64,000 bases of DNA from Methanomassiliicoccales archaeon PtaU1.Bin124 (GCA_002067865.1 MVRC01000011.1:1-64000); one strand, 5' to 3'. Shown: positions 43,409 through 52,724, counted from the first letter of the stretch. Notes: generated by a model not told the origin, from the sequence alone. Translations and numbers: made by a program.

Positions 43409-44389
43409 ATGGACTGGCGCTCCCACCTTCAGGTAGACCCCCTCCCATATCTCCTTATCACGGATGACGAGGCACTGGCATTTCGAGTGAGAAGAGATCT
43501 GCTGGGGGAGAGCGAGCTGAGGCGGGAGGGTTCCTGGCTCATGCCTGAGGTCGGCAGATTGATGAAAAGACAGAGGGAGGATGGTAGCTGGAGATATCCC
43601 GGAGGGCGGAGCGGGGAGGCGCTGGGCGAGGATTACGACTTCCTCCAGACCTATAAGATCATGGCGTTGCTGGTGGAATGCTACGATATGGACAGGACGC
43701 ATCCGATGGTGGCCAGGGCGGCCGAGGCATTGTTATCCCGCCAGACGGAGGAGGGTGATCTCCGGGGCATCTATGGCAACCAGTATTCACCGAACTACAC
43801 CGCCGGTGCGTCCGAACTGATGATCAAGGCGGGTTATGCCAAGGACCCCCGGATAAAGAAGGTCTTCGAATGGCTGCTGAGGATCCGCCAGAACGATGGA
43901 GGTTGGGCGTTGCCTCTGCGCACCAGGGGAAATGTGACCTTTCGCGAGGCCATGGTCTCTGACCCGATTCCTCCCGATACCAGGAAACCGTCCTCGTACC
44001 TGATGACCGGAGTGGTGCTGCGCGCCTTCGCCGCGGACAAGAAGAGGGCCAGGACCAGGGAGGCCAGGGAAGCGGGCGAGCTGCTGAAGCGGGGATTCTT
44101 CAAGGCAGAGCCGTACGATGACAGGAAGGCCCCATCCTACTGGACCCAGTTCACCTTCCCCTTCTTCTTCAACGACCTCAACGCCTCCTTGGACGTGCTG
44201 TCGAAGCTGGGATTCCCAGGGGACGATCCAGATATCATGAGGGCGGTCGACTATTTCCGTTCCAGGCAGAGGCCGAACGGCTCGTTCGATCTGAAATTGA
44301 ACCTGGCTCGGGGCAAGGACGTGAGCCGTTGGGGGACCTACGCACTTTGTCGCTCCCTGTGTAGATTCTACGGCGCCTGCAAGGCCTGA
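43409..44389 (+). CDS. Alpha/alpha-toroid (terpene cyclase/prenyltransferase-like fold) protein
   Basis: A 326-residue soluble protein built from repeats. QW-like motifs recur: KRQREDGSWRYPGG, SRQTEEGDLRGIYG, RIRQNDGGWALPL, RSRQRPNGSFDLKL. These mark the superfamily of squalene cyclases and protein prenyltransferase beta subunits, but a catalytic DxDD or zinc site is not obvious, so it may only share the fold. It lies four bases after the flavoredoxin stop and just before the RACo gene. No function is assigned. Confidence 0.65.
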   Translation: MDWRSHLQVDPLPYLLITDDEALAFRVRRDLLGESELRREGSWLMPEVGRLMKRQREDGSWRYPGGRSGEALGEDYDFLQTYKIMALLVECYDMDRTHPMVARAAEALLSRQTEEGDLRGIYGNQYSPNYTAGASELMIKAGYAKDPRIKKVFEWLLRIRQNDGGWALPLRTRGNVTFREAMVSDPIPPDTRKPSSYLMTGVVLRAFAADKKRARTREAREAGELLKRGFFKAEPYDDRKAPSYWTQFTFPFFFNDLNASLDVLSKLGFPGDDPDIMRAVDYFRSRQRPNGSFDLKLNLARGKDVSRWGTYALCRSLCRFYGACKA

Positions 44390-44400
44390 TAATTAAATAT
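44390..44400 (+). promoter_or_regulatory. TATA box of the RACo gene
   Basis: TAATTAAATAT directly follows the stop of the toroid gene and lies about 27 bp before ATG 44422, predicting a leaderless transcript. Confidence 0.6.
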
Positions 44401-44421
44401 GCGACGCTGGCATTCCACTTC

Positions 44422-46368
44422 ATGAGCTTCACGGTCAAGTTCTTCCCCAAGAACGTGGACATCACCCTGGAAGATAACGTCACCGTACTGGAAGCTGCAT
44501 TCCGGGCCGGGGTGGAGATAAACAGCGCGTGCGGGGGGAAGGGCACCTGCGGCCGCTGCCGCGTCCTGGTCGAGGGCAAGGTGGAATCGGCCCCGTCCAA
44601 GCAGATCTCACAGGAGGAGTGGGATAGGGGTTGGCGGCTGGCCTGCATGACCACCATCTTTGGCGACGCGGCCGTCTTCGTTCCCGAGGAGTCCCGCGTC
44701 GAGGACCTCCAGATCTACGAAAGCTTCACCACCGGCGATGTCGAGGAGCTTTCGCCCATCTCCACCGCCACCTATCTGGAGATTCCCGTGCCGAACCTGG
44801 AGAACAATCTCGGCGACAAGGAACGCCTGGAGGCATGCCTGCGTCTTTCCGAGGGCTCCCTGGACATCCCGATCGAGATGCTCAGGGACCTGCCCAAGGT
44901 GGTGCGGGACAGCGGATGGCGTGTCACATCGGTCCTGGACCGCTCGGGAGATCGGCCCCAGCTCATCGATGTGAACAACTGGGACACCTCCGGCCGCAAC
45001 TTCGGCATAGCGCTGGACATCGGGACCACCACCGTCGTGCTGGCATTGGTAGACCTGCAGACGGGCAAGACCATCGCCCAGGCATCGGACTACAACAAGC
45101 AGATCATGTGCGGCGAGGACGTGCTGGCCAGGATCGCATTCGCCGAGGATGGGGGTCTGGAGAGGCTCCGCCAGCTGATCCTGGAGAGCATCGATTACCT
45201 CATCTCCCAGGTCGTCGTCCTATCGGACGTATGCAGGCCCACCGTGAAGAAGGTGTGCAGGGAGGAGGTCACGGCCATGTCCATCGCCGGCAACACCACG
45301 ATGATCCATCTGCTGCTCGGCCTCCATCCCAAACAGATCAGGTACGAGCCATATGTCTCAGTGGCCAATCTGCCTCCGGTCTATCGGGCCAAGGACCTGG
45401 ACATCAAGATCCATCCTCAGGCGCCCATCTACATCGTCCCGGGAAGGGCCAGCTATGTGGGCGGGGACATCGTGGCGGACGTTCTGGCGAGCGGCCTGCA
45501 CAAGAGGGACGAAACGGCCTTGCTGATCGATGTGGGCACCAACGGAGAGGTGGTGCTGGGCAATAAGGACTGGACCGTATCCTGTTCCTGCTCGGCCGGG
45601 CCGGCCTTCGAAGGAGGAGAGGTCGCTTCTGGTATGAGGGCCATGACCGGGGCCATCGAGAAGGTCACCATCGACGCTAAGTTCGAACCTAGCTACCAGA
45701 CGATCAGGAACGACAAGCCGCGCGGGCTGTGCGGTTCCGGTCTGATCGATCTGGTCTCGGAGATGTTCCGGGTGGGCCTGGTAGACAAGAAGGGCCATAT
45801 CCAGGACGTGGGCAGCCAAAGGGTCCGCTGGAACGGGGACTCCCGCGAGTACGTGGTCGTCTGGGCCAAGGACACCAAGGAGACGGCCGTCTCCCTGGCC
45901 ATGAAGGCTAAGAGCGGGGTCTGGGGGGCCAAGACCGTGCAGGGCAACGACATCGTCATCACCGACGGGGACATCGCCAACATCATCCGCACCAAGGCCG
46001 CCATGTTCGCTGCGGCAGAGGTCCTGCTGGACAGCGTCAAGGTAAACTTCAATGACCTGGACCGGGTTTACATCGCCGGCGGCTTCGGCAACTACATCGA
46101 TGTGGAGAAGGCGATCAACATCGGGCTGCTGCCTGACATCCCCCGTGATAGGTTCGTGTTCCTGGGAAATGCGGCGCTGGGCGGAGCATGGTCCGCATTG
46201 CTTTCAAGGGAGAGGCGGGAGGAAGCGAAGAGGGTCTACCGTTCCATGACATATCTGGAGCTGACGACCAACCAGGGGTTCTTCGACCACTTCACATCGG
46301 CGCTCTTCCTGCCCCACACGGAGATCGAGAAGTTCCCCAGCGTCATGGGAAGACGAAAAAATGGCTGA
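44422..46368 (+). CDS. acsV: Reductive activator of corrinoid protein (RACo, AcsV-like)
   Basis: A 648-residue protein. The N-terminal [2Fe-2S] ferredoxin has Cys 37, 43, 46 and 75 (ACGGKGTCGRCRV). A linker region follows, then an ASKHA-type ATPase domain (FGIALDIGTTTVVLALVDL, MSIAGNTTMIHLLLG, LLIDVGTNGEVVLG, CGSGLIDLVSEM, YIAGGFGNYIDVEKAI). This matches the acetogen protein that reduces inactive Co(II) corrinoid of AcsCD to Co(I) using ATP. It has its own promoter. It is the only corrinoid activator visible in the window. Confidence 0.92.
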   Translation: MSFTVKFFPKNVDITLEDNVTVLEAAFRAGVEINSACGGKGTCGRCRVLVEGKVESAPSKQISQEEWDRGWRLACMTTIFGDAAVFVPEESRVEDLQIYESFTTGDVEELSPISTATYLEIPVPNLENNLGDKERLEACLRLSEGSLDIPIEMLRDLPKVVRDSGWRVTSVLDRSGDRPQLIDVNNWDTSGRNFGIALDIGTTTVVLALVDLQTGKTIAQASDYNKQIMCGEDVLARIAFAEDGGLERLRQLILESIDYLISQVVVLSDVCRPTVKKVCREEVTAMSIAGNTTMIHLLLGLHPKQIRYEPYVSVANLPPVYRAKDLDIKIHPQAPIYIVPGRASYVGGDIVADVLASGLHKRDETALLIDVGTNGEVVLGNKDWTVSCSCSAGPAFEGGEVASGMRAMTGAIEKVTIDAKFEPSYQTIRNDKPRGLCGSGLIDLVSEMFRVGLVDKKGHIQDVGSQRVRWNGDSREYVVVWAKDTKETAVSLAMKAKSGVWGAKTVQGNDIVITDGDIANIIRTKAAMFAAAEVLLDSVKVNFNDLDRVYIAGGFGNYIDVEKAINIGLLPDIPRDRFVFLGNAALGGAWSALLSRERREEAKRVYRSMTYLELTTNQGFFDHFTSALFLPHTEIEKFPSVMGRRKNG

Positions 46369-46371
46369 GGT

Positions 46372-47265
46372 TCAGGCCGTCCTCGCCAGGCAGGAAATGA
46401 CGGTCGTGTCCATGCCACTGCCCTTCAACTTCACCCTCTCCAGTGCCACGACCTTGAATCCGCTGTTTGCCAGCAGGTTCTGCAATGATCGCTCGTCAAA
46501 ATAGTTGATGTGCTCGTGCATCCGGAATTTGTCGCCGGTCATTCTGCGATATGCGTTATAGAGGAACGGTGAGCTGATGACCAGTTGTTCCATCTTCCCC
46601 TTCATTCCCGCCGCGGGGGTCCTAAGGGGGAACTCCCAGGGGACCTCGAAATAGAACATGGTCCCCTCATTGCCGATGCGCTTGATCTTAGCCAGCATTT
46701 CCTTGGGGTAGGATATGTGCTCCAGCACCTGGACGCACATCATCAGGTCATAGTCGGTCCTGGCCCCTTCGACGAACCTGTTGACGCCAGCTATAGGCTC
46801 CACGCCGGAAATGTCGTACACATATCTCTCGGCGCCGCCCAGCTCATCACAGATGAACTGACCCCTGTCCCCGCCATAGTCCAGCACCGATCTGACCTTG
46901 TCCAAGGCCATGTGCTTTTTCAGGAATGAGGCCATTGTCGTCTTGCGGATATTCAGGGCTTCCTCGGACCCCTGCAGGCTGGCATTGCATTCGGGCGTGT
47001 AACCCGGTTCCGCCGTCTGCCTGGCCCTCTGGTATTCCTCGCCCCTGTAGTCATGGTAAAGAAGCCCCACCTCTTCGTCGGTCAGACGGGGCACGAAGAA
47101 CGTCATTCCGCAGTCCTTGCAGGAAAGGAGATGCGCCTCCTTCTGCGGGACGTTCCAGATCCTCTGAGCCAGGAACGGGGCCACCATCGCGTCGTACGTT
47201 CTCAGACGTTGGGAATCACAGGAGATGCATCTCTGCTTCATGACCTCTGGACGAATGACTTGCAT
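46372..47265 (-). CDS. Class I SAM methyltransferase with N-terminal zinc ribbon
   Basis: A 297-residue protein. The N-terminus has two CxxC pairs (CISCDSQRL and CKDCGMTFF) forming a zinc ribbon. A methyltransferase-like domain follows (SVLDYGGDRGQFICDELGG as motif I; LMMCVQVLEHISYP as motif IV). Motif I has GGDRG in place of the usual GxGxG, and the arrangement is typical of methyltransferases of the sugar or natural-product type. The target is unknown. It is convergent with the RACo gene, with three bases between stop codons. Confidence 0.75.
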   Translation of the reverse strand: MQVIRPEVMKQRCISCDSQRLRTYDAMVAPFLAQRIWNVPQKEAHLLSCKDCGMTFFVPRLTDEEVGLLYHDYRGEEYQRARQTAEPGYTPECNASLQGSEEALNIRKTTMASFLKKHMALDKVRSVLDYGGDRGQFICDELGGAERYVYDISGVEPIAGVNRFVEGARTDYDLMMCVQVLEHISYPKEMLAKIKRIGNEGTMFYFEVPWEFPLRTPAAGMKGKMEQLVISSPFLYNAYRRMTGDKFRMHEHINYFDERSLQNLLANSGFKVVALERVKLKGSGMDTTVISCLARTA

Positions 47266-47319
47266 CGAATATTAAATGGTGGGATTCGTTCTAGCAACAT
47301 ATTGGATGAGGCGGGGAAA

Positions 47320-48081
47320 ATGGCAGATGAACGGGCGAAGCCGCAGGACGTGTTCTCCAAACGTTCCAAGTTCTACGTGACCAGCGCACTCCACACCGAC
47401 CCAGAGGTGCTGGCCAACGTGGTCCGACTGTCCTCTCCGTCGAAGGGCATGGTGGCCCTCGATGTGGGCACGGGCACCGGGCACACCGCGATGGCGCTTG
47501 CCCCCTTCCTGGAAAAGGTGATCGGACTGGACATCACCGAGGAGATGCTGCAGGAGGGCAGGAAGGTGAGCAAGGAGAAGGGGCTGCTCAATGTCGAATT
47601 CCGGATCGGCGATGCGATGGAGCTACCGTTTCCAGACGGTTCCTTCGACATCGTCACCTGCAGGCGGGCGGCGCATCATTTCACCGACATAGGAAAGGCG
47701 ATCAGGGAGATGGCCAGGGTGCTCAGGACCGGCGGCCGGTTGGTCATTGACGACCGCAGCGTTCCAGATGACGACGAGGCAGATGTGATGATGAACCGGC
47801 TGGACATCCTCCATGACCCATCGCATGTGCGCGAATACAGGGCCGGAGAATGGCAGAAGATGCTCGCCGAGGCAGATATGGATGTCGTAGAGGTGCAGAG
47901 ATACACCCGCCATCTTCCCATGTCGAAGTTCACCGCCGGACTGGATGGAGCGGTGGCAGAACGGATGAACGACCTATCGGCCTCCGCCAGCCCAGCCTGC
48001 AAGAGGAAGTTGAACTACGAGATGAAGGAAGAACCTTACATCGACCACTTCTTCGTCATGCTCCTTGCGACCAAGAAGTGA
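47320..48081 (+). CDS. UbiE/MenG-like class I SAM methyltransferase
   Basis: A 253-residue methyltransferase with motif I VALDVGTGTGHTAMALAPF, motif II KVIGLDITEEMLQEG, and FPDGSFDIVTCRRAAHHFTDIGKAIREMARVLRTGGRLVIDD. It resembles quinone-biosynthesis methyltransferases but also many small-molecule ones, so the substrate is undecided. ATG 47320 follows a purine-rich GAGGCGGGGAAA; longer in-frame extensions overlap a divergent gene and are unlikely. Confidence 0.8.
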   Translation: MADERAKPQDVFSKRSKFYVTSALHTDPEVLANVVRLSSPSKGMVALDVGTGTGHTAMALAPFLEKVIGLDITEEMLQEGRKVSKEKGLLNVEFRIGDAMELPFPDGSFDIVTCRRAAHHFTDIGKAIREMARVLRTGGRLVIDDRSVPDDDEADVMMNRLDILHDPSHVREYRAGEWQKMLAEADMDVVEVQRYTRHLPMSKFTAGLDGAVAERMNDLSASASPACKRKLNYEMKEEPYIDHFFVMLLATKK

Positions 48082-48129
48082 GCTGAACCTGCGAAATCGT
48101 TAAATCGGCTCATCGTTTGTTGAGAACTT

Positions 48130-49152
48130 ATGGATTGGAACTGCGCCCCCACCTGCATCGGCTCCCTGCCACACACCGACCCAGCAAAAGCGGTCGATCT
48201 GGCGCTGGAGCAACTGAGGGAGATCCCATACTGGCCTCAGATGCCGGCCTTGGGCTTCGGGGAGAACATGTATGCGCAGTTTTCCACCAGTCTTCCGGGC
48301 GTCCGCATCGACTCAGAACAGAAGAAGGTCACGGTCGATCTGAACGACTACGACCCGGAGGAGTTCTACACTGCGGTGGTGGAGGATGACATCGACCACT
48401 TTACCTATCCTAAGGAGAACTTCCGCGGCTTCTATGAACTGATGGGAAGACAGCTAGGTCCAGGTGTGAAGGCCGTGAAAGGTCAGGTGACAGGCCCCAT
48501 CAGCACTGGATTGCAGGTCATAGACCAGAACGGCAAGTCCGCACTGTACGATGACGCCTACGGGGAGATCATCCGCAAGAACCTCAACCTCTGCGCCAGA
48601 TGGCAGGAGAAGAAGCTGAAGGAGAAGCATGACAAGGTCATCCTCTTCCTGGACGAACCGTCGCTATCCCTCGTCGGCACTCCGTTCGCGCCCATCTCCC
48701 AGACGAACGTCGTGATGTGGATCGACGAGGTGCTGGAGAACATCCATTGCATCAAGGGGCTGCACTGCTGCGGCAATACAGACTGGCCCATGGTCCTCTC
48801 CACCAACATCGACCTGCTCTCGTTCGATGCGTACGGCTATGCCTTCTCCATCTCATTGTTCCCAAAGGAGGTCCAGGCGTTCCTAGAGAAAGGGGGCACG
48901 CTGGCCTGGGGCATGGTCCCGAACATGGACAGCCGATTGGAGAAGGAAAGCTCGTTCTCATTGCTAGCGCTGCTGGAGAAGGGGATCTCGGACCTGGTGG
49001 CGAAGGGCGTGGACAAGGAAAGGCTGCTGCACCAGTCGATCATCACCCCCCAGTGCGGCCTGGGCGGACTGGACGAAGGGCAGGCCTTGAACGTCTTCCA
49101 GCTCCTGAACCAGCTCACCGTCCGCTTCCGCCGGGCGCACTCGCTGGAGTGA
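48130..49152 (+). CDS. Folate-independent (core) methionine synthase-like protein
   Basis: A 340-residue protein resembling the C-terminal catalytic barrel of cobalamin-independent methionine synthase, without its folate-binding N-terminal half. Zinc-ligand candidates are H212 and C214 (GLHCCGNTDWP) and C309 (TPQCGLGG); the usual Glu ligand seems replaced by D233 (FDAYGY). The N-terminal GSLPHTDPAKAVDLAL and GQVTGPIST motifs are typical of the family. Core enzymes of the MesB or MesC type are proposed to take methyl groups from the corrinoid iron-sulfur protein. Its stop overlaps the CooC-like start, linking it to the CODH/ACS genes. A TTAAAT element 30 bp upstream predicts a leaderless message. 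Confidence 0.78.
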   Translation: MDWNCAPTCIGSLPHTDPAKAVDLALEQLREIPYWPQMPALGFGENMYAQFSTSLPGVRIDSEQKKVTVDLNDYDPEEFYTAVVEDDIDHFTYPKENFRGFYELMGRQLGPGVKAVKGQVTGPISTGLQVIDQNGKSALYDDAYGEIIRKNLNLCARWQEKKLKEKHDKVILFLDEPSLSLVGTPFAPISQTNVVMWIDEVLENIHCIKGLHCCGNTDWPMVLSTNIDLLSFDAYGYAFSISLFPKEVQAFLEKGGTLAWGMVPNMDSRLEKESSFSLLALLEKGISDLVAKGVDKERLLHQSIITPQCGLGGLDEGQALNVFQLLNQLTVRFRRAHSLE

Positions 49153-49907
49153 TGCCGTTGGCGTACATCGTGGCCGTGGCGGGGAAGGGCGGGGTGGGAA
49201 AGAGCACCATCTCCGCTCTGCTGGTCCGGGCGCTGGCAGAAAGGGCCAAGGCGGTCGTGCTGGCCATCGATGCCGATCCGAACATCAATCTGGGGGAGAA
49301 GCTCGGCGCCCCTGCTGGCAAGACCATCGGCGAGCTGCGGGAGGACCTGCTGCGCCACGCGGACTCCCTGCAGGCCGGTGCCAGCAAGCATGAGACGGTG
49401 AGGTATCAGATGGCATTGGCCAAGGTGGAAGGTCAGGGATTCGACCTGCTCACCATGGGCCGGCCGGAAGGGCCTGGGTGCTACTGCTACATCAACAACA
49501 TTTTGCGCACGTTCATCGACGAGGCGGTGGACCATTACCCATATGTCATCATCGACAACGAGGCGGGCATGGAGCACCTGTCCCGCCGCACCACCAAGCG
49601 CATGGACACGCTGCTGCTCGTCTCCGACCCGACCTCCTTGGGCGTAAGGACCGCCATCCGCATCCTTGCCTTGGCGGACGAGATGGAGATCAAGGTAGGG
49701 CGGAAGGTGCTGGTGATGAATCGGGCGGAGAGACTTCCGGAAGGGGTGATGGAGATGGTGGGCACGGCCGGTTTCGACGATGTCGTCCTTTTGCCGTACG
49801 ATGATGAGGTGGACGATCTCATCTCGAAGGGCAGGCCCCTCACGGAGCTCACCAACGACGACCCGCTGTTCCGAAAGGTGATGGGACTGGCATACTCCCT
49901 TCGCTGA
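49152..49907 (+). CDS. cooC: CooC/AcsF-type nickel-insertion ATPase
   Basis: A 251-residue MinD-type ATPase. The deviant Walker A is AGKGGVGKSTISALLV, the switch region IDADPNINLGEKLG, and GPGCYCYINNI contains the CxC motif (CYC) through which CooC dimers bind nickel; VIIDNEAGMEHLSRRTT is the Walker B/family signature. It inserts nickel into CO dehydrogenase or acetyl-CoA synthase. The start ATG shares one base with the previous stop codon. Whether it serves the CODH or ACS part is not decided by sequence. Confidence 0.92.
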   Translation: MPLAYIVAVAGKGGVGKSTISALLVRALAERAKAVVLAIDADPNINLGEKLGAPAGKTIGELREDLLRHADSLQAGASKHETVRYQMALAKVEGQGFDLLTMGRPEGPGCYCYINNILRTFIDEAVDHYPYVIIDNEAGMEHLSRRTTKRMDTLLLVSDPTSLGVRTAIRILALADEMEIKVGRKVLVMNRAERLPEGVMEMVGTAGFDDVVLLPYDDEVDDLISKGRPLTELTNDDPLFRKVMGLAYSLR

Positions 49908-49936
49908 GCTACAGCACGAAGCACGATCGAATGCGG

Positions 49937-49943
49937 TTTTATA
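49937..49943 (+). promoter_or_regulatory. TATA box before the 140-residue membrane protein
   Basis: TTTTATA is 28 bp from its centre to ATG 49968, fitting a leaderless transcript. Confidence 0.5.
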
Positions 49944-49967
49944 GGCCTGAGCGGATTCCCCGCCGGG

Positions 49968-50390
49968 ATGCACATCGACCTTAAGGGACTGCTTGTCCCT
50001 ACCAAGGACTCACGCCACGGCAGCTGGCTTGCCGCCATCATCGCCATCATTGCGACGCGCAGCGTGATCATGGCCTGGGTGGGCGGGCCAAGCAACGAGA
50101 CGCTGGCGCTGACGGTCGTCACCGCCGTTCTCACCGCCACTTATGCTCTCTTCCGCATCATCGAGCTCTTCAATTCCCCCGGGTTCAGGGTGCGATATCT
50201 GGTCCGTTCCGTGAACGTTGTCTTCATGACTCTCATCCTGCTCGGCCAGTTCGTGCTGAACGACTTTTTGGGAAGGACATTGCTCCTCATCGCCCTGGTG
50301 GCCATCGAGTTCAACCTGGTCTCCATGTACCTTGAATACACTGGCAAGGGACGCAGGGCTGCCGCTCGCATCTGGACAAAGAAAAAATGA
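49968..50390 (+). CDS. Four-helix integral membrane protein, unknown function
   Basis: A 140-residue protein with four predicted transmembrane helices (about 18-37, 45-63, 76-96, 100-118) and a basic C-terminus (GKGRRAAARIWTKKK). I do not recognise a family. It appears to have its own promoter and is convergent with the large surface-protein gene. Confidence 0.65.
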   Translation: MHIDLKGLLVPTKDSRHGSWLAAIIAIIATRSVIMAWVGGPSNETLALTVVTAVLTATYALFRIIELFNSPGFRVRYLVRSVNVVFMTLILLGQFVLNDFLGRTLLLIALVAIEFNLVSMYLEYTGKGRRAAARIWTKKK

Positions 50391-50402
50391 AGGGAAGGGG
50401 TT

Positions 50403-52667
50403 TCACCAGGCGAACGTGTTCTGCGGCGGGTTCGGCACCCCGAAGTTGCTCGGAACCGGCTCCAGATACTGGAACGAGTAGGTGCCGGACCAGGAGGCGT
50501 CTCCCGAGTGGAAGTTGCTGGCGGAATAGGGGTTCTCGCTGGACAGATACCCATCATAGTACACATCGCCCCAATACTCCGTCCCGGTCTGTTCGTCCAT
50601 GAACATCAGGTAATGGATGTGCAGATGGAACGTGATCGGCTGGATGTTCTCCGAGTCAGAGTCCTTGTCCCGATAGTAATGCGCCCTGATCTCGTACTTG
50701 CCATACAGCGATGTGTATGTGCCAGGGTTGCTCGGGTCGGGCAGCCCCATTGACTCGGTGGCATAGTAGTGCTCCGGGCCATAGCCGTACGTGTTATCGA
50801 AGTCCAGGTACGGGGCGTTCGAATCCGAACCCTTGTTGCTGTAGTAGATGTGCCTGCCTTCAGTGCCGTTCGCCCCCGGCTCCAGCACATGCAGGTCCAC
50901 ATCACTGCTGCCCTGGTCCCAGCTCATAGTTATGGTCATTGAGGCCGGAGAGGCGGTGCTCTTCACGGTAGTGCGCAGGTACCCGGCCCAATTGGTGAAG
51001 GTATTGGAATCGGTCGCGAGGATGACCACATCATTGTCGCCAGCGTACAATGGCACCTCCTGCGAGAACACCCCGTTGGCATCGATGGTGGTCTCGAACT
51101 TCTGCCCGCTGACGAAGATCAATGTCTTCGTGACAGGGTTCTGACCCCCGGTGATGGTGCCGGAGATGGTCATCTTGTTATCGCTCGTATCCCTGAGACC
51201 GTCGCTGTTGGAATCGATCGGCGTCGTGCCATAGGTGTCCGATTCCGAATCGGTCAGCTCTACCTTGGGGAAGATCGAGTTTCCCTGGAAGCCGTTCTCG
51301 GCCATGTCGTAGATGCCCTTGAACGCATTGTTCGGGCTGAAGACCTTGGCGCTGGCATGGTAGAACACGTTGAACAGCAGCGGGTTGGCGGCGTTCAGAC
51401 CGGACTTGAACACCCGGCTGAACCCGCCCGAGAACGTGTAGGGGATCTGCTGCTGGTCCGTTCCGGCCGACGTGCCTGGGTTGTTCGGGTCGTACGTATC
51501 GAAGCGGCCGTTGGCGTAGCGGTAGACCAGGATAGCATGGCCTCCCGGCCCCCATGTCCCGTTGTTGTACTTGGTCTTGAGGCCAAGCAGCTGCGGCTCT
51601 CCGCTGACCAGCAGCCCATGGATGATGCTCAGGCCGGTGGCCTTGGAGCTGTAGTTCTCCTTCTCCTCCTCGGTGAGCGATGCCCAGATGCCCTGCAGGC
51701 CCACCTGGGAGCGGGTCGCCAGCTGGATCGCCACCTCGTCGTCGCGCCACTCGCTGGCACTGCCCTGCCTGTACTTGGAATAGAGGCCAGTGCCGGAGGA
51801 TGACTTTTCGAAGGTGTAGTACCACTTGGCGAAGGAGGTCATGCCCAGGCAGTTGCCGCCGGACGCCAGGTAGCTGCCGTAGTTGGGGATGAACCAGCCG
51901 TCGTTGGCAGGCCTGAATCCGGTGTCCACCGCAAAGCTGGAGTTGAGGCCCTCGAAGAATGACATGGCCATCTCGATCGCCACGAACTTGGAGAACGTGG
52001 ACACATGGAACGTCAGGGTGTTCGCGTTCACATCCTGGCCGGCATAACCGGTCGGCTCCAGGGTATGGACGGCCTCATCATACTGGTAGAAGCGGATGGC
52101 CCTCTCCTCGTTCTGGACCATCGATTGCTCGTAGGGCAGGGTGACGGTGAGGACGTTGTCGAACATCTTGAACGAGTTCCATTCCGTCGTGCCAATGGTG
52201 TCGATCTTGATCATCTTGCTGGCAATGCTGGCCCCGGTCGGCAGGCCTTCCACTTGCGATTCCGTCACGGTGGCCGTGGATACCTGGAACTGCACGGTGT
52301 CGCTCACCGAGCCGGTCGGCACCTCGATCTTGAGGCCGCTCAATGAGCCAGTTATCTGCCCGCCGTTGGATGACACCGAGCCGGTCGAAACGGTAGTGAA
52401 CGATCCGGTCGGAATTGTCTTCGGCACAGTGGTATGCGGAGGATTGTCCGCGCTCCCCTTCGGAGGAGCCGAGAAGACGACCAGCACGGCAGCGAGGACC
52501 ACAATGGCCACCACCGCCACGGCAGCGATCATGAGGATCTTCTTCTTTGGTCTTCTTTTGTTCACCGGCAGATAATATGGGGTCGGCTGTCCCGCTGGGG
52601 GTTGCCCCTGGCCTGACGAATCGTTAGGTTCCACTCTCTCATCTCTCCCAAAAATCCGCTGGTTCAC
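50403..52667 (-). CDS. Large membrane-anchored surface protein with papain-like and DUF2135-like domains
   Basis: A 754-residue protein. A short cytosolic Pro/Arg-rich start precedes one transmembrane anchor (about 43-68, ILMIAAVAVVAIVVLAAVLVV), then a Thr/Ser-rich stretch and a ZU5-like beta domain. A region from about 245 to 430 has a possible Cys-His-Asp/Asn site (GGNCLGMTSFAKWYY, GGHAILVYRY, YDPNNPG), as in papain-like proteins. The C-terminus (about 590-740) resembles DUF2135 (MSWDQGSSDVDLHVLEPGANG). The start is a GTG with GGCAGG upstream. Function unknown; probably exposed on the cell surface. Confidence 0.7.
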   Translation of the reverse strand: MNQRIFGRDERVEPNDSSGQGQPPAGQPTPYYLPVNKRRPKKKILMIAAVAVVAIVVLAAVLVVFSAPPKGSADNPPHTTVPKTIPTGSFTTVSTGSVSSNGGQITGSLSGLKIEVPTGSVSDTVQFQVSTATVTESQVEGLPTGASIASKMIKIDTIGTTEWNSFKMFDNVLTVTLPYEQSMVQNEERAIRFYQYDEAVHTLEPTGYAGQDVNANTLTFHVSTFSKFVAIEMAMSFFEGLNSSFAVDTGFRPANDGWFIPNYGSYLASGGNCLGMTSFAKWYYTFEKSSSGTGLYSKYRQGSASEWRDDEVAIQLATRSQVGLQGIWASLTEEEKENYSSKATGLSIIHGLLVSGEPQLLGLKTKYNNGTWGPGGHAILVYRYANGRFDTYDPNNPGTSAGTDQQQIPYTFSGGFSRVFKSGLNAANPLLFNVFYHASAKVFSPNNAFKGIYDMAENGFQGNSIFPKVELTDSESDTYGTTPIDSNSDGLRDTSDNKMTISGTITGGQNPVTKTLIFVSGQKFETTIDANGVFSQEVPLYAGDNDVVILATDSNTFTNWAGYLRTTVKSTASPASMTITMSWDQGSSDVDLHVLEPGANGTEGRHIYYSNKGSDSNAPYLDFDNTYGYGPEHYYATESMGLPDPSNPGTYTSLYGKYEIRAHYYRDKDSDSENIQPITFHLHIHYLMFMDEQTGTEYWGDVYYDGYLSSENPYSASNFHSGDASWSGTYSFQYLEPVPSNFGVPNPPQNTFAW

Positions 52668-52724
52668 CTGCCAGCGGCGTGAAAGATATCCACGGGAGAG
52701 GTTAAAATAAATGTGGTCTGGTTA

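Noticed and set aside
44422-46368. Reading the RACo protein as a methyltransferase activation protein of the RamA type
   Set aside because: Its ferredoxin is an N-terminal [2Fe-2S] type and it has the ASKHA domain; RamA has C-terminal [4Fe-4S] clusters. The context with acs genes also favours RACo.
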